Assembly (NCBI GenBank): GCA_946479435.1
Contig: CAMLFX010000001.1
Location: 1 to 64,000 of the forward strand
Reading direction: 5' to 3'
Length of the DNA stretch: 64,000 nucleotides
Source: an uncultured Sphingobacteriales bacterium
Lineage (GTDB): Bacteria; Bacteroidota; Bacteroidia; Chitinophagales; Chitinophagaceae
Position numbers and translations under genes: made by a program. Below are positions 17,467-25,236 of the stretch, one piece after another (position 1 is the first letter of the stretch; every line of letters begins with the position of its first letter). The notes beneath the pieces are model-generated. The model was not told the DNA's origin. It was given only the letters and a program-made list of their open reading frames with translations, and searched no databases.

Positions 17467-18273
17467 CTATTTGCAGTTAGCGTTATAATCGCTAAATACT
17501 TCAGTACTCATTACTATCAGTTTATTACCCGAGCGGTCAACCGCTTGCTCTTTTACCAGCTTGTTTATACCGCTTCTCTTCTTTTCTTCTTTCGCAGGGT
17601 CGTAAGAAGCATAGCTACCCGATTCCAGTTTTCCTTTTACCATTTTGCAATCGCTGGTCAGGTCCTTTACATCAGATACTTTCAGCTCTTTAGCTCTCTC
17701 GTCTTCCTTTTGTACTATCAGTGTTGGGTTTTCCAGTAGTTCTTTTGTTTCTTTCTCCATACGTTCCACATCGCCCTTGCCAACTGCAAAAGCTGCGGGG
17801 TAGCCATACAAGCGAAATACGCTGATCTTGCCATTTACTAATACCTCAGCCATATGCCTGGTGCTCGATAAGTTTTTGATTGTTTTGAACGTGCCACCGG
17901 CGCCGTGGTTATCACTACCCATACCCTCTCTTATATTAGCATATTTTATCAATCTGAAATGATGCTCGGCTCCGTCTTCAATTGCTACATACTCTTTCAG
18001 ATCATCGGTATCCCATACTTTTAGTTTTTGCCTTTTCTTATCGGGGTTAATATCGCTTTTGGCAATGAACTTTACCTTCTTTTGGTTTACCCAGGGGGTT
18101 TCAGTTGTACCCATCAGCCTTACAATACCTTCTACTTTTTCTCCTTTTTCGGTAATTATGTAGCCGTATTTTTCAGTTCCCCGTAGTTCATATTCTTCAT
18201 CTTTATTGTCTTCTTGCGCACGTAGTGTGATAGTGGATGCCAGCAATGCTGCACACAGGATAAAATGCTTCAT
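17467..18273 (-). CDS. Exported protein of unknown function
   Basis: I do not recognise this 268-residue protein. It has a clear signal peptide (KHFILCAALLASTITLRAQ, cleavage after about residue 19). The mature part is highly charged and mixes strands (YGYIITEKGEKVEGIVRLMG; HMAEVLVNGKISVFRLYGYP) with a Lys/Glu-rich helical stretch at about 170-200. The end (SGNKLIVMSTEVFSDYNANCK) has one of two cysteines (the other in TSDCKMVKG), which could form a disulfide outside the cytoplasm. It is a single gene divergent from the phosphopantetheinyl transferase. Confidence 0.6.
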   Translation of the reverse strand: MKHFILCAALLASTITLRAQEDNKDEEYELRGTEKYGYIITEKGEKVEGIVRLMGTTETPWVNQKKVKFIAKSDINPDKKRQKLKVWDTDDLKEYVAIEDGAEHHFRLIKYANIREGMGSDNHGAGGTFKTIKNLSSTRHMAEVLVNGKISVFRLYGYPAAFAVGKGDVERMEKETKELLENPTLIVQKEDERAKELKVSDVKDLTSDCKMVKGKLESGSYASYDPAKEEKKRSGINKLVKEQAVDRSGNKLIVMSTEVFSDYNANCK

Positions 18274-18356
18274 GTTGTTTTTTTATGTTTGATAAGTTTT
18301 TGAATCTTCTAACCCATAGAAGAGCTTAAAGGTATGGTAGCAAATCTTAAAAAAGA

Positions 18357-18364
18357 TAAATTTG
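18357..18364 (+). promoter_or_regulatory. -7 element (TAAATTTG) for the phosphopantetheinyl transferase gene
   Basis: An exact TAnnTTTG match ending six bases before the ATG at 18371. Any start upstream of 18371 would lie inside it, which argues for 18371. Confidence 0.4.
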
Positions 18365-18370
18365 CCATTT

Positions 18371-19006
18371 ATGCCTTTATATAAAGAATGGAAAAGTGAT
18401 GTGTATAGCCTTTCGGCCATCTGGAAGATAGAAGAGCCGGAAAGTTTTTTTGTGGAGCGCACAGGTATGGCAAGCGACATAAAAAATGATAAACGCCGTA
18501 TTGAACGGCTTGCAGGTCGCTTCTTGCTCAGGCACTTGAAAGAAGATTTTCCTCTTTTCAATATTCACCCCGATAAGCACGACAAACCCCGGGTGGACGA
18601 TAATTTCTACTATTTTTCCATATCACATTCCTGGCCTTATGTAGCAGCTATGGTTAGCCCCGATGTAGAGGCGGGAGTAGATATACAGGTTTGGCACCCT
18701 AATATTGAACGTATCCAGCACAAATTCCTTTCTGAAGAGGAACTTTTATTTACCCAAAATAATTCAAAGTTTACTACGCTGGCATGGTGCGCGAAGGAAG
18801 CTGCGTATAAATGGCAAGGTCGCCGCGGAGTAGAATTTTTAGATCATTTGATCATAAATAACCTCGAAAAGAAAGGTGCTGAATATGTTCTCGATATTTA
18901 CTGCCCACTGACTATCAATAACTTAACTTGTAATATAACTGGGCTTATTGAACCTGATTTTGCCTTCGCACAGGTTAAGCATGAAAGCGTAGTACACCCA
19001 TTTTAA
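18371..19006 (+). CDS. 4'-phosphopantetheinyl transferase superfamily protein
   Basis: Transfers the phosphopantetheine arm of CoA to carrier proteins. The 211 residues show the two signature motifs: AGVDIQVWHPNIERI (GxD, Mg-binding Asp) and the WCAKEAAYKWQGRRG stretch (WxxKEA). The basic CoA-binding stretch RLAGRFLLRHL is near residue 45. Size fits the Sfp/EntD-like class. The likely target is carrier proteins of fatty-acid or pigment synthesis; the ketoacyl synthase and fabG genes at 40-44 kb are possible users. An upstream TTG at 18362 is in frame, but it overlaps the -7 element, so ATG 18371 is preferred. Confidence 0.88.
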   Translation: MPLYKEWKSDVYSLSAIWKIEEPESFFVERTGMASDIKNDKRRIERLAGRFLLRHLKEDFPLFNIHPDKHDKPRVDDNFYYFSISHSWPYVAAMVSPDVEAGVDIQVWHPNIERIQHKFLSEEELLFTQNNSKFTTLAWCAKEAAYKWQGRRGVEFLDHLIINNLEKKGAEYVLDIYCPLTINNLTCNITGLIEPDFAFAQVKHESVVHPF

Positions 19007-19046
19007 TATTTATTAATATTAAGTATTTGATGATTTTAATGAAAAA

Positions 19047-19079
19047 TTTGGACTGAAGTGACGAAAAATGTTACTTTTG
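19047..19079 (+). promoter_or_regulatory. Promoter for type III glutamine synthetase
   Basis: TTTG (19047-19050), a 21-base spacer and TACTTTTG (19072-19079): a full match to the Bacteroidota -33 TTTG / -7 TAnnTTTG pattern, 16 bases before the ATG. Confidence 0.65.
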
Positions 19080-19095
19080 TAAAAATCTTAATTCA

Positions 19096-21291
19096 ATGTC
19101 ATCATTACGCTATCTCGCACTGCAAGAACTAGCAGCTTCGGAAGAAAAGAAAGTTTCCGGCTACAATGGCAAGAAAATCACTGCCATGTTCAACAGCAAT
19201 GTCTTCACCGGGCGCACCATGCGCGAGAACCTGAGCGATGAGGCCTACAAAAGCCTTATGAGTTCGGTTAAATCCGGTTCGAAGATCGATCGTAGAATGG
19301 CAGACCAGATCGCAGCCGGTATGAAGGCATGGTCTGAAGAAAGAGGTGTTACCCACTTTACGCACTGGTTTCAACCGCTTACTGGTACTACTGCTGAAAA
19401 GCACGACTCTTTCTTTACTATAAAAAGCGACGGTACTGCTATCGAACTTTTCGACGGTGATGCGCTGATACAACAGGAGCCCGATGCATCGAGCTTCCCG
19501 AACGGTGGTATCCGTGCTACTTTCGAAGCACGTGGTTATACCGCATGGGATCCTTCATCGCCTGCTTTTATTATGGAAAGCGGCCATGGTAAAACATTGT
19601 GCATACCTACTATATTCATAGCATACAATGGCGAATCGCTGGATCATAAAGCACCGCTGTTGAAATCGATCTCTGCTTTAGATAAAGCTGCAGTCGATGT
19701 ATGTAACTATTTCGATAAGAACGTAACTAAGGTTATCGCTACTTTAGGTTGGGAGCAAGAGTACTTCGTAGTTGACGAAACCTTGGCTAACGCCCGCCCC
19801 GATCTGGTAATGTGCGGCCGTACACTGGTTGGCCATGCACCTGCAAAAGGCCAGCAACTTGAAGATCACTACTTTGGTTCTATACCTGAACGTGTGTACG
19901 AGTTCATGCAAGACTTCGAACAAGAGTCTTACAAGTTGGGTATTCCTTTGCGTACCCGTCACAACGAGGTTGCACCGGGCCAATTTGAATGCGCACCTAT
20001 ATTTGAAGAAGTGAACATAGCGGTTGACCATAACTCGCTGCTGATGGATGTAATGGCGAAAGTTGCTAAACGCCATAAACTGAAAGTATTGCTGCATGAA
20101 AAACCATTTGCCGGTGTAAATGGCAGTGGTAAGCACAATAACTGGAGCCTGGCAACCGATACCGGTGTTAACTTGTTAGCGCCTGGTAAAACACCACGTA
20201 CCAACCTGATGTTCCTTACGTTCTTTGTGAACGCAATAAAAGCGGTACACGATCATGCTGATCTGATGCGTGCTGCTATTGCCTCTGCAAATAACGATCA
20301 CCGCCTGGGTGCAAATGAAGCGCCCCCGGCTATCATATCGGTTTACATAGGTAAATACCTTACCGAAGTACTGAACGAAATTGAAACACGTGTAAAAGAT
20401 AAATTCAGCGAACAAGATGAGGTTATCCTGAAATTGGATATTCATAAGCAAATTCCTGAATTGCTGATGGATAATACCGATCGTAACCGTACCAGTCCAT
20501 TCGCCTTTACAGGTAATAAATTTGAATTCCGCGCGGTAGGTTCTACTGCCAACTGCGGTAGCCCTATGATGGTGCTGAACACAATTATGGCTGCTACATT
20601 AAAAGAATTCAAGAAAGAAGTGGACGCATTGATAGAAAAAGGTGAAAAGAAAGAAATAGCTATCATGCATGTATTGCGCAATTACATTGCACAATCGAAA
20701 AAAATACGTTTTGAAGGTGATAACTATAGTGAAGAGTGGGCTGAAGAAGCTAAAAAACGTGGGTTGAATAACTTTAAAACAACGCCTGAAGCATTAGACG
20801 CATACATTACGGAAAATGCTAAAAATCTCTTCTTCGATAACGGTATTTTTTCTAAAGTTGAACTGGAGGCCCGCCACGAAATAATGCTGGAAGAATATGT
20901 GAAGAAGGTGCAAATAGAAGCACGTATACTTGGCTACCTATGCACTAACCATGTATTACCGGCAGCTATCAATTATCAAAATACTTTGATAGAGAATGTA
21001 CGCGGATTGAAAGAAGTTGGCTTGGGCGAAAACACTTACAAAGCGCAAAAGAACCTGCTTGAAGTGATCAGCAAGCACATACAGGATATTAACGATAACG
21101 TAGAAGCAATGATTGAAGCGCGCAAAAAAGCAAATGAAGTGGAAGATATGCACAGCCGCGCTGCAGACTATTGCAACAAAGTAAAAACCTACTTTGATAA
21201 AATACGTTATAGTGCCGATAAGCTGGAACTTGTTGTTGATGATAAACATTGGCCACTACCTAAATACCGCGAGCTGCTTTATTTACGTTAA
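19096..21291 (+). CDS. glnN: Glutamine synthetase type III
   Basis: Forms glutamine from glutamate, ammonia and ATP; the main ammonium-assimilating enzyme in many Bacteroidota. The 731-residue length and opening (YNGKKITAMFNSNVFTGRTM) are those of type III (GSIII), much longer than GlnA type I. Active-site segments are visible: GWEQEYFVVDE, RHNEVAPGQFECAPIFEE, GVNGSGKHNNWSL and NRTSPFAFTGNKFEFRA. The C-terminal helical region (residues 600-731) is normal for GSIII. It is a single gene with a strong promoter (19047-19079) and terminator (21311-21347). No PII or ammonium transporter gene adjoins. Confidence 0.96.
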   Translation: MSSLRYLALQELAASEEKKVSGYNGKKITAMFNSNVFTGRTMRENLSDEAYKSLMSSVKSGSKIDRRMADQIAAGMKAWSEERGVTHFTHWFQPLTGTTAEKHDSFFTIKSDGTAIELFDGDALIQQEPDASSFPNGGIRATFEARGYTAWDPSSPAFIMESGHGKTLCIPTIFIAYNGESLDHKAPLLKSISALDKAAVDVCNYFDKNVTKVIATLGWEQEYFVVDETLANARPDLVMCGRTLVGHAPAKGQQLEDHYFGSIPERVYEFMQDFEQESYKLGIPLRTRHNEVAPGQFECAPIFEEVNIAVDHNSLLMDVMAKVAKRHKLKVLLHEKPFAGVNGSGKHNNWSLATDTGVNLLAPGKTPRTNLMFLTFFVNAIKAVHDHADLMRAAIASANNDHRLGANEAPPAIISVYIGKYLTEVLNEIETRVKDKFSEQDEVILKLDIHKQIPELLMDNTDRNRTSPFAFTGNKFEFRAVGSTANCGSPMMVLNTIMAATLKEFKKEVDALIEKGEKKEIAIMHVLRNYIAQSKKIRFEGDNYSEEWAEEAKKRGLNNFKTTPEALDAYITENAKNLFFDNGIFSKVELEARHEIMLEEYVKKVQIEARILGYLCTNHVLPAAINYQNTLIENVRGLKEVGLGENTYKAQKNLLEVISKHIQDINDNVEAMIEARKKANEVEDMHSRAADYCNKVKTYFDKIRYSADKLELVVDDKHWPLPKYRELLYLR

Positions 21292-21310
21292 TAGTTTGGA
21301 ATAATATATA

Positions 21311-21347
21311 AAAATGAAAGCCGCTTAATAAAAGCGGCTTTCATTTT
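21311..21347 (+). terminator. Bidirectional terminator between glnN and the 21363 operon
   Basis: A long stem ATGAAAGCCGCTT / AAGCGGCTTTCAT with flanking AAAA on the left and TTTTT on the right. It serves glnN (plus) and the convergent operon ending at 21363 (minus). Confidence 0.85.
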
Positions 21348-21362
21348 TATGGTCAGCTTGCT

Positions 21363-21746
21363 TTATTTATACCTATAACCGCTATGCGATGAGAACATGG
21401 CAACCCAGTTATCGTTAGTTATAGATGCTGAGTGATATACATAAATATAAATGACGGGTTCTGCTTTATACTTATAGGTACCTTCTTTTATCTTCATATA
21501 CGTTTTTTCAAGCAGCCCTTTTATTTTTTTATGAGATGCATCTTCACTTAATAGCAGCCTCATTAAAACCACTGTGCTGTCGGGCACTTCCGTTATCTTA
21601 TCTTCAATAATTGTGTATTGGGGTAATTCGGTTTCTTCTGAAAATGATGGATCAATGAATTTTATTTTAACCAGTATAGCTACAATAGCCAACGCCACTA
21701 TTATAAGTAGCATTTTCAAATATTTTCTCCAGTTGTTACGCATCAA
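21363..21746 (-). CDS. Small single-pass membrane protein of unknown function
   Basis: 127 residues. A basic N-terminus (MRNNWRKYLK) and one transmembrane helix (MLLIIVALAIVAILVKI, about 12-28) put the rest outside the cytoplasm. The soluble part has a helix (SEDASHKKIKGLLEKTYMKI) and strands (EPVIYIYVYHSASI). I do not recognise a family. It is last in an apparent four-gene operon, 27 bases after the NodB-like gene, and ends at the shared terminator. Confidence 0.55.
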   Translation of the reverse strand: MMRNNWRKYLKMLLIIVALAIVAILVKIKFIDPSFSEETELPQYTIIEDKITEVPDSTVVLMRLLLSEDASHKKIKGLLEKTYMKIKEGTYKYKAEPVIYIYVYHSASITNDNWVAMFSSHSGYRYK

Positions 21747-21773
21747 CTTTTAATAACTAATATCATGCCGACG

Positions 21774-23630
21774 CTACCACGATATTGTAACGCTATTGTT
21801 TGCAGGTATTGTTCCCCAGAGCATAGTTTCATTTTTATTACTGCACAACCTGGATTGCGGAGATGTATTGCCCCAGCTAATATTATTAGCCTGTATAGTT
21901 GGAATAATAAAGGTTAAGCCTTCAACAGGTTTAGTATCATTATTGGTCACTAATAACGAGCGTGGTGAACTGTATGTAAATATTAATGCAGATAACTGTT
22001 TATTGTAAGCAACAAATTCCTGCATATCAGGATTCCATATACTACCGCTGCGTACTTTCTTACTTAAAGCATCAACAAATATGCTCCATTCACTGTTCAG
22101 TTGTTTTGTTTTTTTATCGAACACACCATTGATATAAGGCAATGTGTTGAGTAAGTAGGTGTGGCCAATATGCAGTCCTTTTTCTGCTGTCAATTTATTT
22201 AATGCTGCAGGTGTATATGCATCTTGCGTATGTACCACCTCCTGGCTCGTAAATATAATAAGTTCACATACTTTATGCTGGGCAAGCGGTTGCTTGCTTT
22301 CTGTAAATAATACAGGGCTAAAATTTTCTAATTCTTTTGTAGTATAAGGCAATTGTTTACCCGATGAATATTTGAAAGCAATACGCATATCCTCTACCAA
22401 CCCCGATATACTTTTTTTATTAAGAAGGTTTTTACGCGCAGCTCCTAATAATTTAACCAATGTAGATTTGCCTCCACTACCATTTTCATTGCGCTCAATT
22501 ATAGTTTTTAAATAGTGAGCGGCAGTTCCCCATCTTCCGCGCAGTATGTTCTTTAATACACGTTGATATGAATTGCCGGTGCGACTAAAAATATTCAGCG
22601 ACTGTGTTGCATCAACAGCTGCATCATAATACGACCATAGCGAAGTATAATTATGTGCTTTCAATTTACCCACTAATAGGTATTCTGTATTTTCACCACC
22701 GCCAACCGAATAGCAATATTTTAAATAACTGCCATGGTCTATCCATGTTTGGCAATCAAATTCTTTACTGATCTTAGCTAATGTCTCGGTAAAAGTTTGG
22801 CCATCTATATTCCCGGATTGGTTTAACGCATGTGGTGCTATTTCACTACCATCAGCATGCAATTCTTTTATCAGTTTATAATAAACATCATCTTCCAAAC
22901 TCGCTGCAAGATTGACCTTATTATAATCAGACTTTTTTGCGAATACACCTTTCGTCAGTTTCAATCCCTTACCCTTCCAACCTTCTAAAAAAATTCGTAA
23001 GGTATCTGCCTGGTCATAATCACAGTGGTCTGTAATTACAAATCCCGCCTCAGCACCAAAAGGATATCTTGATAAAATTGGTACAGCTATATCATCAATC
23101 TGTGTTGTATGACTAAAGGAAAGTTCATAACAATGTCCCATAGGGCGCACACATACGGCATCCGATTCTCTTTCTGATTTGCGGTGCGACCAGGAGGGGT
23201 GTAGTGCGGCGGCGTCTAAGTATATATTAAGATCAAAATAAGTTTCTTCAGCTTTAGCACTATGGCTAAAAAAGCCTTTTGTATTAGTTATAAGATAGGA
23301 TTTCCCATCGCACTGGTATTTTATATACAAGGGTGTCAGGTCATTATTCCATATTTCATCTTGCAGATTAATATGCCGGTAGTTACGGTCAATACATTCA
23401 ATTGCATCTTGTTTCCTTATCCTGAAACTAACTGAGAATAATTCTACAACGATCGCTTTTTTCAATACGGCATTTGCAGCAATAAAATTCTCTTGTTGCG
23501 TCAATGATAACTTGAATAGCTCATTCTCCAATTCATTTTCACCAAAATGCTTGTAATGGTTATTGGTAGCATCAACACTATCTCTATAACGTAGCGAAGC
23601 AGTAACTGAAAGTATAACTATACTATTCAT
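21774..23630 (-). CDS. Polysaccharide-deacetylase-like (NodB-fold) protein, divergent
   Basis: A 618-residue protein without signal peptide. Residues about 190-320 resemble the NodB fold: a metal-site-like first motif FVITDHCDYDQADTLRIF, then EIAPHALNQSG, then CQTWIDHGSYLKYCYS. In true deacetylases these positions hold TFDD, HSxxH and a catalytic His, so the catalytic set is altered or divergent. The flanking parts (1-185 and 400-618) are beta-rich and unassigned. It overlaps the GNAT gene by eight bases and lies downstream of a FemAB-like gene, suggesting surface-glycan or peptidoglycan modification. Both the fold call and the role are inference. Confidence 0.5.
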   Translation of the reverse strand: MNSIVILSVTASLRYRDSVDATNNHYKHFGENELENELFKLSLTQQENFIAANAVLKKAIVVELFSVSFRIRKQDAIECIDRNYRHINLQDEIWNNDLTPLYIKYQCDGKSYLITNTKGFFSHSAKAEETYFDLNIYLDAAALHPSWSHRKSERESDAVCVRPMGHCYELSFSHTTQIDDIAVPILSRYPFGAEAGFVITDHCDYDQADTLRIFLEGWKGKGLKLTKGVFAKKSDYNKVNLAASLEDDVYYKLIKELHADGSEIAPHALNQSGNIDGQTFTETLAKISKEFDCQTWIDHGSYLKYCYSVGGGENTEYLLVGKLKAHNYTSLWSYYDAAVDATQSLNIFSRTGNSYQRVLKNILRGRWGTAAHYLKTIIERNENGSGGKSTLVKLLGAARKNLLNKKSISGLVEDMRIAFKYSSGKQLPYTTKELENFSPVLFTESKQPLAQHKVCELIIFTSQEVVHTQDAYTPAALNKLTAEKGLHIGHTYLLNTLPYINGVFDKKTKQLNSEWSIFVDALSKKVRSGSIWNPDMQEFVAYNKQLSALIFTYSSPRSLLVTNNDTKPVEGLTFIIPTIQANNISWGNTSPQSRLCSNKNETMLWGTIPANNSVTISW

Positions 23631-24108
23631 TTACTATCTTTTTAAATATGCATAAACCTGCTACACGGTAAACTTTCGCCCTATAAATTTTGATAAAATT
23701 AGCCTTGGTTAATGAACGTTGCATAGCAACATTATGAGAATAAGTAAACACATATACCGATTTATATTTTTTTAGTTGGGCAAAATAGCGAGCGATCTCA
23801 TTAAGTATATAAGCCTGTATGCCCTTTCCACGGTATGTTTCAGCGGTATTACTATCTGCAAGCATTGGCACATTGCTATATCCTAATTGCCTTCCCAGTC
23901 TATTTTGAAATATGATGTGGTTCTCATTAATAGTAACTCCATTATACTTAGCAAAAAAGGTATAGCCATTAGCATCATCCTTTACTTCAACATCTATTGG
24001 TAGTTCCGGTTTTATTTGAGGCGGCTCAGCAGATAGCATGTATTCATACACGCATACATCCAGTACGCGAGGCAATAATGCTTTCAACAATTTCATTGCT
24101 TTATTCAT
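23623..24108 (-). CDS. GNAT-family N-acetyltransferase
   Basis: 161 residues. The acetyl-CoA pocket of the GNAT fold is visible around residues 90-125: MLADSNTAETYRGKGIQ (the RGKGI turn, Q/RxxGxG/A type) followed by helix YILNEIARYFAQLKKY and strand VYVFTYSHNVAMQRSL. The C-terminal strand FIKIYRAKVYRVAG completes the fold. It starts within the stop of the FemAB-like gene (ATGA overlap 24105-24108) and overlaps the next gene by eight bases, so translation is probably coupled. The acceptor substrate is unknown. Confidence 0.75.
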   Translation of the reverse strand: MNKAMKLLKALLPRVLDVCVYEYMLSAEPPQIKPELPIDVEVKDDANGYTFFAKYNGVTINENHIIFQNRLGRQLGYSNVPMLADSNTAETYRGKGIQAYILNEIARYFAQLKKYKSVYVFTYSHNVAMQRSLTKANFIKIYRAKVYRVAGLCIFKKIVNE

Positions 24109-25136
24109 CGCCTGATAAAAGATATAGCTTTTCTTCCCATCCGCTTTAAGGTGGATGCATATTTTAACAGGAAGGTTTCATACAGTTTGTAGTTCAGTGG
24201 TTCAAACACAACCGTCATTAAGCGTTCATCTACAATATGGTCAGGATTGAAATTTTTTTTGAATGTACCTACAGCCCCATCTGAATACAGCATATCATAT
24301 TCCTTTGTGCCCTCCCCATAAAACTCATGCTGCATAGCATAATAGTGCAGGTACACTGCCGGTGATACATTCTCTTGTATTTGATCTTCATCCAGCGCGC
24401 CCGACATGTTCACGCTGTAGTTTTTATCGCGCACTATCAGTATCGCGTTTACAAGTGTTTCTTTATAAAAGCACAAATAAAATCTTGCAAATTTCAATTG
24501 GCCATTATGTGTAAAAAGCGTTTTGTAACTCTCCTTCGGCCGGTAGGTAAAACCATTTTTATCGCCCTTTCTTACAAACAATACATACACCTGATCCATG
24601 TATTTCCCTTCATCATCTATCACAAATGTATAGCCATCGTACCTTTCTGCTTTGTTTATCTTATTTTTCGCAGCCGGTTTAAAACCTGCTTTTAGTGCTT
24701 CTTTATCATCTTCTCTGTAAACTATAAAATGGTTTAGCACATCTTTATAAAACGGGAAGCTATCCTTTTTGCCAATAAACTTGTACGGATGTTTTTGCGC
24801 CGGCAACTCATCTGCCATATTACCACTTATACGCACAAACGTATAGTCTTGCAGTTTCAAATAGTCCAGCAACTCTATTAATACTTCTTCCTTCACATTC
24901 ACCAATACCGGCCCCTGCGAGATGATGCCCGCCTTTACTATGCCTAACTGTACACTTATCAATCCGCAATATGCAAAGCCATCAGCAGTTTCGTATTTAT
25001 AAAAATGCGGTTTGAAAAAACCAATGTTCTTAAATGCATTCAGCCAGCATGGGAATTGAAACAACGAAGCACCGGCTGCATGTATGCGCTGCTGCCAGTT
25101 ATCCAGTTCGTTGCTATTTATTTTTTGCCAGGCCAT
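24105..25136 (-). CDS. FemAB-like / GNAT-fold acyltransferase
   Basis: About 343 residues. The two-lobed pattern of FemAB/BioF2-like acyltransferases is visible: N-lobe (AGASLFQFPCWLNAFKN, YCGLISVQLGIVKAGIISQGP), a conserved-looking basic helix (KPAAKNKINKAER), and C-lobe (LKFARFYLCFYKETLVNAILIVRD, VYLHYYAMQHEFYGEGTKEYDM, GTFKKNFNP). Such enzymes move amino acids from tRNA, or other acyl groups, to cell-wall or lipid acceptors. I start at ATG 25136 (MAWQKINSNEL). The frame is open to 25211, but that part overlaps a terminator (25185-25224) and the -7 element. It is the first gene of the four-gene operon. Confidence 0.7.
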   Translation of the reverse strand: MAWQKINSNELDNWQQRIHAAGASLFQFPCWLNAFKNIGFFKPHFYKYETADGFAYCGLISVQLGIVKAGIISQGPVLVNVKEEVLIELLDYLKLQDYTFVRISGNMADELPAQKHPYKFIGKKDSFPFYKDVLNHFIVYREDDKEALKAGFKPAAKNKINKAERYDGYTFVIDDEGKYMDQVYVLFVRKGDKNGFTYRPKESYKTLFTHNGQLKFARFYLCFYKETLVNAILIVRDKNYSVNMSGALDEDQIQENVSPAVYLHYYAMQHEFYGEGTKEYDMLYSDGAVGTFKKNFNPDHIVDERLMTVVFEPLNYKLYETFLLKYASTLKRMGRKAISFIRR

Positions 25137-25149
25137 TATAGTATTGTTC

Positions 25150-25157
25150 CAAAAGTA
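25150..25157 (-). promoter_or_regulatory. -7 element (TACTTTTG) for the FemAB/GNAT/NodB-like operon
   Basis: Minus-strand TACTTTTG lies 13 bases before ATG 25136 and after the terminator of the preceding gene, consistent with an operon start here. Confidence 0.45.
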
Positions 25158-25184
25158 AAACACAATTGGCAAGATAGTATGTGC

Positions 25185-25224
25185 AAAAAATAAGGGCTTG
25201 CCGTTTGGCAAGCCCTTATTTTTT
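25185..25224 (-). terminator. Terminator after the OmpA-family gene
   Basis: A perfect stem of 18 bases per arm including A/T flanks (core AAGGGCTTGCC / GGCAAGCCCTT) around loop GTTT, with six T on either strand. It is 12 bases past the stop at 25237. Confidence 0.9.
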
Positions 25225-25236
25225 ATTAGCGTGTAT

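Noticed and set aside
22455..22500. P-loop-like GSGGKST in the NodB-like protein
   Set aside because: The spacing of the first glycine does not fit the Walker A pattern and no Walker B follows; chance match.
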